Made by a program: the position numbers and the translations under genes. A stretch of DNA of 49,200 nt. It comes from Streptomyces hilarionis. GTDB lineage: Bacteria; Actinomycetota; Actinomycetes; Streptomycetales; Streptomycetaceae. Below the pieces are notes generated by a model that saw only the letters and a program-made list of their open reading frames with translations, did no database searches and was not told the DNA's origin. Shown in pieces: positions 24,550 to 32,503 of this stretch. How positions within the stretch are numbered: the first letter of the stretch is position 1; each line of letters starts with the position of its first letter. The DNA lies in the NCBI RefSeq assembly GCF_024539675.1, contig NZ_JAHHIT010000075.1, positions 1 through 49,200 on the forward strand, in the 5' to 3' direction.

Positions 24550-25476
24550 ATGACACTGCCGGCCGAGTTCCACGACATCGCCAAGCGCGTGAACAACTGG
24601 GGGCGTTGGGGGGCCGACGACGAGATCGGCACGCTGAACCTGATCACCGACGACGTCGTGCGGGCCGCGGCCGCCGAGGTCCGCACCGGCCGGCGCGTCG
24701 CGCTGGCCCTGCCGCTGCGGGAGGACGGCGTGCAGACCGGGCTGATCCCGGGCCGGGTCAACCCGCTGCACGCCATGGTGCAGATCAACCAGGAGATCTT
24801 CGGCCCGGGCACGGTGGCGTGCAGCGACGACGCCGTGACGATGGGGCTTCAGGCCGGCACCCACTGGGACGCCCTGTCCCACGTGTCGCACTCGGGGAAG
24901 CTCTACAACGGCCGCCCGGCGGCCGCCGTCACGGCGCACGGCGGCGCCGGGTTCTGCGGCATCGACAAGGTGGGGCACGTCGTCTCGCGCGGGGTGCTGC
25001 TCGACGTGGCACGCGCGCGCGGCGTCGACCGGCTGGCGGGCGACCACGCGGTCACCCCGGAGGACCTGGACGCGGCGGAGGAGCTGGCGGGCACCCGGGT
25101 GCGCGCCGGCGACGTGGTCCTCGTGCGCACCGGGCAGATCCAGGTCTACCTGGGCGGCGACCGGCACGGGTACGGCTATCCGTCCCCGGGGCTGTCGCTG
25201 CGCACGCCGGAGTGGTTCCACGCCCGGGACGTGGCCGCCGTCGCCGACGACACGCTGACGTTCGAGATCTTCCCGCCGGAGATCGAGGACCTGTGGCTGC
25301 CCGTGCACGCGCTCCACCTGGTGGAGATGGGGATGATCCAGGGCCAGAACTGGAATCTCGAAAAGTTGTCCACAGCCTGTGGAGAAACCGGGCGCTACGC
25401 CTTCCTGCTGTCGGCGATGCCCGAGCCGTTCGTCGGCGGCACGGGCACCCCGGTGGCCCCCGTGGCCGTGCTCTGA
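24550..25476 (+). CDS. cyclase-family (KynB-like) metal-dependent hydrolase
   Basis: This 308-residue protein carries GLQAGTHWDALSHVSHSGKLYNG, the cyclase/kynurenine-formamidase metal-binding region with the HxD pair, and VLVRTGQIQVYLGG later. It also has EFHDIAKRVNNWGRWGADDEIGTLNLITDDVV, common to the longer catabolic branch of this family. Members hydrolyse amides, lactones or cyclic intermediates. The first His of the classic HxGTHxD motif is Gln (LQAGTH). The start is the ATG at 24,550 with GGGGAGG six bases upstream. It is divergent from the SDR gene across operator E, so it belongs to the regulon. Confidence 0.86.
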   Translation: MTLPAEFHDIAKRVNNWGRWGADDEIGTLNLITDDVVRAAAAEVRTGRRVALALPLREDGVQTGLIPGRVNPLHAMVQINQEIFGPGTVACSDDAVTMGLQAGTHWDALSHVSHSGKLYNGRPAAAVTAHGGAGFCGIDKVGHVVSRGVLLDVARARGVDRLAGDHAVTPEDLDAAEELAGTRVRAGDVVLVRTGQIQVYLGGDRHGYGYPSPGLSLRTPEWFHARDVAAVADDTLTFEIFPPEIEDLWLPVHALHLVEMGMIQGQNWNLEKLSTACGETGRYAFLLSAMPEPFVGGTGTPVAPVAVL

Positions 25477-25928
25477 AAGGGGACTCGGGCGGGGCGCCCC
25501 GGAGGTCGGGGCCCGCAGGGGCGTCGGCCGACGGTGCGCGGCCGTCCGCCCCGAGCACGGCACCGCGCACCGCCATCCGACTCCGGCGCACCCCCCCGAC
25601 TCCCCTCGGGCCCTGAGGAAGCCGTCGGCGCCGAATCACGACCCACGCTCGACGAGGGCCCCCGTCACCGAGGCCCTCGCCGTCCCCTCACGGCGAATCG
25701 CTGCCCACAAGGGTGATCAAACGGACACCTCACGTCAACACCCGGACGGCGATTTGTTACTTACGTCCGATTCGCATCGGGCGCGCACGGGAGCACGGGC
25801 GGGCGCACCGCCCCGGCGCGGAGGAAGGAGCGGTGAGGCCCGGCTTCCGCGCACACCACGTCCCGCCGGGCGTTTCCCGACCGCGCGCCACTGTGAGCGC
25901 GCGATCGCGAGCGTGCGCCGACGGCTCG
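25477..25928. other. intergenic stretch between convergent genes, with hairpin
   Basis: This 452-bp stretch lies between the cyclase stop and the end of the ATP-binding protein gene. It holds the hairpin at 25,653-25,679 and an AT-richer patch near 25,715-25,790 with TTTGTTACTTACG. I see no gene with convincing codon use. Confidence 0.5.
25653..25679. terminator. candidate terminator hairpin between convergent genes
   Basis: CGAGGGCC (25,653-25,660) pairs perfectly with GGCCCTCG (25,672-25,679) around an 11-base loop. It lies between two converging genes. No T-run follows. Confidence 0.4.
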
Positions 25929-26456
25929 TCACACCACCTCGTAGGCGAGGCCTCCGTAAGCCGGTGCGGGCTCGGCGCGGACCGCGAGCGCGCGTTCGGC
26001 CACCACCGCGCAGTCCGCGACGCCGCCCCGGTCGGCCGCCGTCCGGCCCGGCGCGGCACAGCGGTCGAGCTCGCACCAGATGCGCTTGCCCGCACCCTCG
26101 ACGTTCCAGCCCCAGCGGTCCGCGAGTCCGTCGACGAGGGCCAGGCCGCGGCCGCCGGTCGCCTCGTCCCCGGCGCACCGGGGAACCGGGGCGCGGTCGC
26201 TGGCGTCCGCCACCTCCAGGCGGACGACGGACGGCCCGCCCGCGGCGTCGGGCAGGGAGAGCCGCAGCACCGCCGGACAGCCGGTGTGCACCACGGCGTT
26301 GGTGACCAGCTCCGAGACGAGCAGGATCAGCGTCTCGGCGAGCGGCTCCTCGTCCCCTATCCCGGACCCGGCGAGGCGCGAACGGGCCCACCTGCGGGCG
26401 CGCCCCACCTCAGCGGGGTCGGGCCGGATCTCCAGTTGCACTTGAAGCACCTGCAC
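25929..26456 (-). CDS. anti-sigma-type ATP-binding protein (HATPase_c, RsbW-like)
   Basis: This 175-residue protein has the GHKL nucleotide-fold boxes: N-box ELVTNAVVHTGCP, G1 EVADASDRAP, and G2 GGRGLALVDGLADRWGW with IWCEL. This is the stand-alone serine-kinase/anti-sigma-like family abundant in Streptomyces. It normally pairs with a STAS antagonist or sigma factor; the STAS gene at 32,772-33,152 could be such a partner but is not adjacent. The GTG at 26,456 is used as start; no strong Shine-Dalgarno precedes it. The last 40 residues are a tail beyond the domain. Confidence 0.85.
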   Translation of the reverse strand: MQVLQVQLEIRPDPAEVGRARRWARSRLAGSGIGDEEPLAETLILLVSELVTNAVVHTGCPAVLRLSLPDAAGGPSVVRLEVADASDRAPVPRCAGDEATGGRGLALVDGLADRWGWNVEGAGKRIWCELDRCAAPGRTAADRGGVADCAVVAERALAVRAEPAPAYGGLAYEVV

Positions 26457-26973
26457 CGCTCACACCATCCGAACCGGCGGACACATGGCCGTGCGCCACG
26501 CGAGCCACGCGATCCGCGTGGGCACCATGACGACGGGGGCCACGATCGTAGCCATTTTCTGCATGGCCAGAACAACAGCCAGAGGCAGGGTGACGGAACG
26601 TGAATCCCTGAGGAGACAGCTTGGTTGACCTACAGTCACCCCAACAAGCGCTTCGGGCATATTCCATCGCGAAGGAGTACCCGTGCGGCATACTGTGCGA
26701 CGCTCGTTGCGGGGAGTCGAACAGGCGGGGGCGAGAAGGCCGTCCGCCCTGCGAGCGGCGGCGCGCACCGCCGGATCCGGCACCGCCCCAGGGGCACCGC
26801 CGGCATGGCTCATGCTCGGAACCACTCGCATCCCACAGAAGGTACCGGAGCCGCCCGCCGACTCCGGGCCGTGACGGGTCACGCATCGGACACAACCCGG
26901 TATCAACGCTCCGTGATTCCGGTATGCCACAATCCGCGACATCCGCGCGGCCGCCCGTCCGCCGGGCGCGCCG
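26457..26973. other. lower-GC intergenic/regulatory stretch
   Basis: This 517-bp stretch lies between the ATP-binding gene start and the acyl-CoA dehydrogenase end. It is poorer in GC than its surroundings and contains TTGACC (26,625-26,630), an AT-rich CATATT patch at 26,659-26,664, a strong AAGGAG at about 26,672 and a 63-codon frame. It likely carries the promoter of the ATP-binding gene and possibly of a small plus-strand gene. Confidence 0.45.
26683..26874 (+). CDS. possible small protein of unknown function
   Basis: This is a 63-codon frame starting at GTG 26,683, with a good AAGGAG six bases upstream. It begins MRHTVRRSLRGVEQAG and is Arg/Ala/Pro-rich. Third positions are less GC-biased than in neighbouring genes, so codon evidence is weak. 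I recognise no family. The Shine-Dalgarno is the only positive sign; it could be chance or a degraded gene. Confidence 0.25.
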   Translation: MRHTVRRSLRGVEQAGARRPSALRAAARTAGSGTAPGAPPAWLMLGTTRIPQKVPEPPADSGP

Positions 26974-27873
26974 TCACCGCGGGCGGGCCCCCTGACGGTC
27001 CGTCGCGGACAGCAGATCGCGCGCGAGCAGCTCCTCACCCTCCGCGCCGCCGCCCGCACGACGGGTGCGCACCCAGGCGCGTTTCAGCAGCAGATGGACG
27101 TCCGATTCCCAGGTGAAGCCCATGCCGCCGTGCACCTGGAGGCAGTCGCGCGCGCCGCGCACGGCCGCCTCGTCGGCGAGCAGCCGGGCGGCCGCGATGT
27201 CGGCCGGGTCCGCGGTGACGGCGGCCGCGTAGACCGCGGCGCGGGCCGTCTCGACCCGCACCAGCAGGTCCGCGCACAGATGCTTGACCGCCTGGAAGGC
27301 CCCGACGGGCCGCCCGAACTGCTCACGCGCCCGGGCGTGTTGCACGGCCGTCTCGCACGCGCGCGTGGCCGTCCCGAGCTGCTCCGCGGCGGTGAGCAGG
27401 ACCGCCACGGGATCCGCGGCCCCGCGCGCGGGGACCGTGTGCAGCGGGGTGAGGGGGTCCACGCCGTCCAGCGGCACGGCCCCGGCGGCGTCGCCGCGCA
27501 CGACGTCCGCCTCGGCGAGCCACTCCACGAGGCCGCCGCCGTCGACGGCCGCGACGACGGTCTCCCCCTCGGCCGCTCCGGGCACCTCGCCCGCCGCGAG
27601 GTGCGTGGCCAGCAGGGGACCCGGCAGCAGGGCCCGGCCCGCCTCCTCGAAGGCCAACACCGCCTCCGGCAGCCCGAGTCCCACGCCGCCGTCCGCCTCG
27701 GGCAGCCGCAGCGCGAAGAACCCGGCGGCGCCCAGCTCGCGCCACAGCGCCCGGTCCAGCCGTCCCGGGCGGTCCACGGCGGCCCGCAGCGCCTCCCGGT
27801 CGAACCGGCGTGCCAGCAGTGTGCGCACGCCGTCCCGCAGCGCGCGCTGGTCGTCCGTCGGCCGAAAGCGCAT
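26974..27873 (-). CDS. acyl-CoA dehydrogenase, short small-subunit type
   Basis: This 299-residue chain is well below the usual ~380. The N-terminal helical domain (RPTDDQRALRDGVRTLL...ALRLPEADGGVGL) and the C-terminal domain (RAREQFGRPVGAFQAVKHLCADLLVRVETARAA; LQVHGGMGFTWESDVHLLLKRAWV) are present, but the middle beta-domain is much reduced. That fits the non-homomeric small chain of alpha2beta2 enzymes such as the ChsE pairs. Its Shine-Dalgarno (GGAGGTGA) overlaps the stop codon of the preceding large-type chain (10-nt gap), so the two are translationally linked and very likely form one enzyme. It is the third gene of the amidohydrolase-ACAD-ACAD unit under operator F. Confidence 0.86.
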   Translation of the reverse strand: MRFRPTDDQRALRDGVRTLLARRFDREALRAAVDRPGRLDRALWRELGAAGFFALRLPEADGGVGLGLPEAVLAFEEAGRALLPGPLLATHLAAGEVPGAAEGETVVAAVDGGGLVEWLAEADVVRGDAAGAVPLDGVDPLTPLHTVPARGAADPVAVLLTAAEQLGTATRACETAVQHARAREQFGRPVGAFQAVKHLCADLLVRVETARAAVYAAAVTADPADIAAARLLADEAAVRGARDCLQVHGGMGFTWESDVHLLLKRAWVRTRRAGGGAEGEELLARDLLSATDRQGARPR

Positions 27874-27882
27874 GGCGGACGG

Positions 27883-29019
27883 TCACCTCCCCTTCGGCAG
27901 TCCCAGGATCCGTTCGCCCACGATGTCGCGCTGGATCTGCGAGGTGCCGGCCGCGATGGTGTACGACAGCGAGGACAGCCGGTCGCGGACCCATGGGTGG
28001 CCGAGGTCCAGCGCCGCGTCGCCCAGCACCTCGGCGGCCGTGTCGTACAGCTCCTGGCGGGCCTGCGAGTACCGCAGTTTGAACACCGAGCCGCCGACGC
28101 CGGGCACCCCGCCCCGGACGGTCTGCGCCTCGCTCACGTTCCACTGCGTCAGCCGCCACAGCGCCCGGAACTCGGCGTTGAGGCGGCCCAGCCGCCGACG
28201 CAGGACCGGGTCGTCCCAGCTCCCGTCGCGGCGCGCCCGCCCGGCCAGTTCGCCCAGCACCCGCCGGCAGGCGACGACCTCGCCCACGAAGGCGGTGCCG
28301 CGCTCGAAGGACAGCGTCACCATCGTCACCCGCCAGCCGTCGTTCTCCGCGCCCACCCGGTTGGCGACGGGCACCCGCACCTCGTCGAGGAAGACCTCGG
28401 CGAACTCGGTCGAGCCGGCCAGGGTGCGCAGCGGCCGCACGGTGACGCCCGGGGCGTCCATCGGCATCGCCAGCCAGGTGATGCCCCGGTGCCTGGGGGC
28501 CCGCGGGTCCGTGCGGACGAGGAGTTCGCACCAGTCGGCTACCTCCGCGTGCGAGGTCCAGATCTTGGATCCGCTCACCACGTAGTCGTCGCCGTCGCGC
28601 CGCGCGCGCGTGCGCAGGGCCGCGAGGTCGGACCCGGCGTCGGGCTCGCTGAAGCCCTGGCACCAGACCTCCTCGCCGCGCAGGACCGGCGGCAGCCAGC
28701 GGGCCCGCTGCTCGGCCGTCCCCTCGGCGGCGATCGTCGGCCCCGCGTGCAGCAGCCCGACGAAGCCGGCCCCCACGTAGGGCGCGCCCGCCCGCTCCGT
28801 CTCCTCCAGGAAGATCAGCCGGAGGCCGGGCGGGGCCTCCCAGTGCACGTCGGCGTAACCGGCCTCGTACAGGGTCCGCTGCCAGCCGAGGTCGTAGGCG
28901 CGCCGGGCGGGCCAGTCGTCCGGGGAGGGCTTCGGCGGGAGCGCGGGCAGCGCCTTGGCCAGCCACTCGCGCAGCCGGGCCCGGAACTCCGCGTCCTCGG
29001 GGCTGTCCGAGAGGTCCAT
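27883..29019 (-). CDS. acyl-CoA dehydrogenase, large-subunit type
   Basis: This 378-residue chain has the mid-domain signature WCQGFSEPDAGSDLAALRTRA and GSKIWTSHAEVADWCELLVRTD, and C-terminal IAAGTSQIQRDIVGERILGLPKGR. The ATG at 29,019 has GAGGAGGGA upstream. It is followed with a 9-nt gap by the short small-type chain, the order seen for heterotetrameric FadE pairs in actinobacteria. It is 37 nt downstream of the amidohydrolase gene and is transcribed from the operator F promoter. It is paralogous to the chain at 22,256-23,404. Confidence 0.88.
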   Translation of the reverse strand: MDLSDSPEDAEFRARLREWLAKALPALPPKPSPDDWPARRAYDLGWQRTLYEAGYADVHWEAPPGLRLIFLEETERAGAPYVGAGFVGLLHAGPTIAAEGTAEQRARWLPPVLRGEEVWCQGFSEPDAGSDLAALRTRARRDGDDYVVSGSKIWTSHAEVADWCELLVRTDPRAPRHRGITWLAMPMDAPGVTVRPLRTLAGSTEFAEVFLDEVRVPVANRVGAENDGWRVTMVTLSFERGTAFVGEVVACRRVLGELAGRARRDGSWDDPVLRRRLGRLNAEFRALWRLTQWNVSEAQTVRGGVPGVGGSVFKLRYSQARQELYDTAAEVLGDAALDLGHPWVRDRLSSLSYTIAAGTSQIQRDIVGERILGLPKGR

Positions 29020-29056
29020 GGTCGTCGTCCCTCCTCGTCCGCGGCCGCCGCGCCGG

Positions 29057-30253
29057 CTACTTGTCGAGGTCCAGGCCGAGCATGCGGATCGCGTTGCCCC
29101 GCATCAGCTTGTAGACGGTCTCGTCGTCCAGGCCCTTGACGTGGTCGAGGGCGACCTCCTTGGTGTGCGGGAAGGTCGAGTCCACGTGCGGGTAGTCGGT
29201 CTCGAAGGTCGCGTTGTCGCGTCCCACCGCGTCCAGGGACGCGACGCCGTGCTTGTCGCGGAAGAAGCAGCAGAAGATCTGCCGGTAGTAGTACGTCGAC
29301 GGCGGCTCGGGCACGAGGTCGCGCACCCCGCCCCAGGCGCGGTGCTCCTCCCAGACGTCGTCGGCGCGCTCCAGGGCGTAGGGGATCCAGCCCATCTGCC
29401 CTTCCGAGTAGGCCAGCTTGAGGCGCGGGAAGCGCACCAGGACGCCGCTGAACAGGTAGTCCATCATCGAGGCCATCGCGTTGTTGAACGACAGCGAGGC
29501 CTGGACGGCGGGGGGCGCGTCGGGGGAGGCGGCGGGCATCTGCGACGACGAGCCGATGTGCATGTTGACGACCGTGCCGGTCTCCTCGCACACGGCGAAG
29601 AACGGGTCCCAGTAGCCCGAGTGGATCGAGGGCAGCCCGAGGTGGCTCGGGATCTCGGAGAAGGTCACCGCGCGCACCCCGCGGGCCGCGTTGCGCCGGA
29701 TCTCGGCGACCGCGAGGCCGACGTCCCACAGGGGGATCAGGCACAGCGGGATCAGCCGGCCGCCGCTGCCGCCGCACCACTCCTCGACCATCCAGTCGTT
29801 GTAGGCGCGCACGCAGGCGAGCGCGACCTCCTTGTCGTGCGCCTCGGCGAAGGTCTGGCCGCAGAAGCGGGGGAACGAGGGGAAGCACAGCGAGGCCTCG
29901 ACGTGGTTGAGGTCCATGTCCGCCAGCCGGGCCTTCGGATCCCAGCAGCCGCGGCGCATCTCCTCGCGGGTGATGCCCTCCAGCGTCATCTCGTCGCGGT
30001 CGAAGCCGACGGCGGCGATGTTGCGCTTGTACGGGAACTTCAGGTCCTCGTAGATCCACCAGTCGGTGGGCGGGCCGTCCGGGTCCATGGTGATCTGGTA
30101 CTTCCCGGCGACGTAGGCGAGCTCGCCGATCCCGGCGGTGAGGGGCTGCGGCCCCCGGTCCCGGTACTTGCGCGGCAGCCAGGTCGCGAACAGGTGCGCG
30201 GGCTCGATCACATGATCGTCGACGCTGACGATGCGCGGCAGTTCGGTGCTCAT
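29057..30253 (-). CDS. amidohydrolase family 2 (ACMSD-like) protein
   Basis: This 398-residue TIM-barrel protein has VSVDDHVIEPAHLF (N-terminal metal-ligand region), NHVEASLCFPSFPRFCGQTF, NMHIGSSSQMP (His ligand) and FETDYPHVDSTFPHTKE (C-terminal Asp). Relatives are decarboxylases or hydrolases of cyclic or aromatic acids, and this subtype often sits with acyl-CoA dehydrogenases in actinobacterial catabolic clusters. A hydrolytic C-C or ring-opening role is possible. The start is the ATG at 30,253 with GGAGGGG upstream. It is the first gene of a unit with the two dehydrogenase chains. Operator F lies 55 nt upstream. Confidence 0.87.
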   Translation of the reverse strand: MSTELPRIVSVDDHVIEPAHLFATWLPRKYRDRGPQPLTAGIGELAYVAGKYQITMDPDGPPTDWWIYEDLKFPYKRNIAAVGFDRDEMTLEGITREEMRRGCWDPKARLADMDLNHVEASLCFPSFPRFCGQTFAEAHDKEVALACVRAYNDWMVEEWCGGSGGRLIPLCLIPLWDVGLAVAEIRRNAARGVRAVTFSEIPSHLGLPSIHSGYWDPFFAVCEETGTVVNMHIGSSSQMPAASPDAPPAVQASLSFNNAMASMMDYLFSGVLVRFPRLKLAYSEGQMGWIPYALERADDVWEEHRAWGGVRDLVPEPPSTYYYRQIFCCFFRDKHGVASLDAVGRDNATFETDYPHVDSTFPHTKEVALDHVKGLDDETVYKLMRGNAIRMLGLDLDK

Positions 30254-30308
30254 GGCTTCCCCTCCGCCTGGCGGTGCGCCGGTCGTCCGACGCGCTGTCG
30301 CCGACGTC

Positions 30309-30327
30309 ATCTGATGGACCGTCAGAT
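30309..30327. promoter_or_regulatory. Operator F, shared palindrome
   Basis: ATCTGATGGACCGTCAGAT has perfect ATCTGA/TCAGAT ends and one C-to-T change against the consensus. It lies 55 nt upstream of the amidohydrolase ATG; operator G for the divergent ligase lies 70 bp to the right. Confidence 0.85.
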
Positions 30328-30397
30328 ACGTGCTCCCCAGCAGGCTAGTCCGCGCCCCCTGGACCGACAAGCGGGCCGGCCCTACGCTCTGCCGAAA

Positions 30398-30416
30398 ACC
30401 TGACAGTCCGTCAGCT
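30398..30416. promoter_or_regulatory. Operator G, shared palindrome
   Basis: ACCTGACAGTCCGTCAGCT (CTGACAG-T-CCGTCAG core) lies 16 nt before the GTG start of the acyl-CoA ligase gene. Confidence 0.85.
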
Positions 30417-30432
30417 AGGTCAGGGGGCCGAC

Positions 30433-32007
30433 GTGAACGACACCGCCACCGCCACCGCCACCGCCCACGAGCTGAGCGGCTCGCGCACGCTCTGGGAGCT
30501 GCTCGCCCGCCGCGCCGACCTCACCCCCGGCCGCCGGGTCCTCCTCCAGGAGGAGCGCGCCCTGACCTTCGGCGAGCTGCGCGAGCGGGCCGAGCGCACC
30601 GCGGCCGGGCTGTACGACATGGGCGTGCGCCCGGGCACGGTCGTCGCCTGGCAGCTGCCGACCCGCCTGGAGACCGCCGTCCTGTCCTTCGCCCTGGCCC
30701 GGCTCGGGGCCGTGCAGTCGCCCGTCATCCCGTTCTACCGCGACCGCGAGGTGGGCTTCGCCCTGCGCGAGTCGAAGGCGGAGTTCTTCGCGGTGCCGGG
30801 CGTCTGGCGCGGCCACGACCACACCGCGATGGCCCGGCGGCTGGGCGCGAAGGGCGTCTTCGAGGCGTACGACGACCTGCCCGAGGGCGATCCGGCCGTC
30901 CTCCCGCCGCCGCCCGCCGAGGGTGGCTCGGTGCGCTGGATCTACTGGACCTCGGGGACCACCTCGGACCCCAAGGGCGTGCTGCACACCGACCGTTCGC
31001 TGATCGCGGGCGGCTCCTGCCTCGCCCACGCGCTCCGGCTGACCCCGGACGACGTCGGCTCGATGGCGTTCCCCTACGCCCACATCGCCGGGCCCGACTA
31101 CACCGTCATGCTGCTGCTGTACGGCTTCCCGGCCGTGATGTTCGAGCACTTCGCGCTGCCGGACGCGCTGGAGGGGTACCGCCGGCACGGCGTGACGGTC
31201 GCGGGCGGGTCGACGGCGTTCTACTCGATGTTCCTCGCCGAGCAGCGCAGGCGGCCGGGCGTCCCGGTGATCCCCACGCTGCGGCTGCTGGCCGGCGGCG
31301 GAGCGCCCAAGCCGCCGGAGGTCTACCACGCCGTCGTGCGCGAGATGGGCGTGCAGCTCACCCACGGGTACGGGATGACCGAGGTGCCGATGATCACCAT
31401 GGGGTCGCCCCACGACAGCGCGGAGAACCTCGCGACCACCGAGGGCCGCCCTCCGGCGGGCATGGAGATACGCGTGGTGGACGGCGAGGTGCGGCTGCGC
31501 GGGGAGGCCGTGTGCCAGGGGTACCTGGATCCCGCCCAGAACGCCGAGGCGTTCGACGCGGACGGGTTCCTGCGCACCGGGGACCTGGGGCGCCTGACCG
31601 GGAGCGGCCATCTGGTGCTCACCGGGCGGCTGAAGGACGTGATCATCCGCAAGGGCGAGAACGTGTCCGCGAAGGAGATCGAGGACCTGCTCGCCGCGCA
31701 CCCGTCGGTCGGGGACGTGGCGGTGATCGGCCTGCCCGACGCCGAGCGGGGCGAACTGGTGTGCGCGGTGGTGGAACGGGCGCCGGAGCCCGCCGAGCCG
31801 CTGACCCTGGCGGCGGTGACGGCGTATCTGCGCGCGGGCGGGCTGTCGGTCCACAAACTGCCGGAACGGCTGGAGGTGGTGGATGCCCTGCCGCGCAACG
31901 ACACGCTGCGCAAGGTCCTGAAGTACCGGCTCCGCGAACGCTACGCGCCGGCCGCCCGGCCGCCCGCCGCGGACGGCGGGCCGCACGCGCCTACTCGGGA
32001 ACGGTGA
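30433..32007 (+). CDS. AMP-forming acyl-CoA ligase (FadD/CaiC-like)
   Basis: This 524-residue ANL enzyme has YWTSGTTSDPKGV (A3), LTHGYGMTE (A5), RTGDLGRL (A7), GRLKDVIIRKGENVSAKEIEDLL (A8) and PRNDTLRKVLKYRLRE with the C-terminal lysine region (A10). It activates a carboxylic acid to acyl-CoA with ATP. Its presence next to the NDP-forming synthetase means the regulon has two activating routes. GTG 30,433 has GGGGG upstream and operator G 16 nt before it. It is divergent from the amidohydrolase operon. The last 17 bases overlap the convergent EF-hand gene. Confidence 0.88.
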   Translation: MNDTATATATAHELSGSRTLWELLARRADLTPGRRVLLQEERALTFGELRERAERTAAGLYDMGVRPGTVVAWQLPTRLETAVLSFALARLGAVQSPVIPFYRDREVGFALRESKAEFFAVPGVWRGHDHTAMARRLGAKGVFEAYDDLPEGDPAVLPPPPAEGGSVRWIYWTSGTTSDPKGVLHTDRSLIAGGSCLAHALRLTPDDVGSMAFPYAHIAGPDYTVMLLLYGFPAVMFEHFALPDALEGYRRHGVTVAGGSTAFYSMFLAEQRRRPGVPVIPTLRLLAGGGAPKPPEVYHAVVREMGVQLTHGYGMTEVPMITMGSPHDSAENLATTEGRPPAGMEIRVVDGEVRLRGEAVCQGYLDPAQNAEAFDADGFLRTGDLGRLTGSGHLVLTGRLKDVIIRKGENVSAKEIEDLLAAHPSVGDVAVIGLPDAERGELVCAVVERAPEPAEPLTLAAVTAYLRAGGLSVHKLPERLEVVDALPRNDTLRKVLKYRLRERYAPAARPPAADGGPHAPTRER

Positions 32008-32503
32008 AATAGCGCGCGAAGGCGGGGACGATCTCCGCCTCGCCGACCTTGCCGTCGGCGTCGGCGTCGAGGACGGCGGCGGCCCCGCGGGCGACCTCGT
32101 CGGGCGCTCCGAGGGCGTGCAGCACCCGGACGGTGTCCTCGACCGTGGCCCGGCCGTCGCCGTCCGCGTCCGCGACGTCCAGGGCCGCGTGCAGGAAGGG
32201 GCGGGCGATCTCGGCGAACCGCTCCGGGTTGTCGCGCAGGCGCTTGACCGCGCTGTTCACGAACTCGTCGCGGCTGATGCGCTGGTCGCCGTCGCGGTCG
32301 GCGATCCCGGCCATGCCCTGCCAGAACGCCTCGGCGCCCGCGTACAGGGCCTGCCCCTTGTCGGAGCGGGCCGCGGTCGCGAACTCCGCGAGCACCGCCT
32401 TGGCCGCGGCGGCGAAGTCCACGCGGTCGATGTAGCCGTTGCCGTCCTGGTCGAAGGTGGCGAACCGGGCGGCGATCCTGCGCTCGTACTCACTGCTGAC
32501 CAT
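31991..32503 (-). CDS. EF-hand calcium-binding protein (calerythrin-like)
   Basis: This 170-residue cytoplasmic protein has four EF-hand loops at about residues 18-29 (DQDGNGYIDRVD), 69-80 (DRDGDQRISRDE), 112-123 (DADGDGRATVED) and 146-157 (DADADGKVGEAE). Spacing and length resemble calerythrin/CabC-type sarcoplasmic calcium-binding proteins. Loops 2 and 4 keep the usual acidic position 12 (Glu); 1 and 3 end with Asp. It is likely a calcium buffer or sensor. The 3' end overlaps the convergent CoA-ligase gene by 17 bases. Confidence 0.9.
   Translation of the reverse strand: MVSSEYERRIAARFATFDQDGNGYIDRVDFAAAAKAVLAEFATAARSDKGQALYAGAEAFWQGMAGIADRDGDQRISRDEFVNSAVKRLRDNPERFAEIARPFLHAALDVADADGDGRATVEDTVRVLHALGAPDEVARGAAAVLDADADGKVGEAEIVPAFARYFTVPE

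Noticed and set aside
26992..27006. CTGACGGTCCGTCGC resembling the shared operator
   Set aside because: It has the 11-bp core GACGG-T-CCGTC, but lacks the outer symmetry of the other copies and lies inside the 3' end of an acyl-CoA dehydrogenase gene, not near a start codon, so likely chance.
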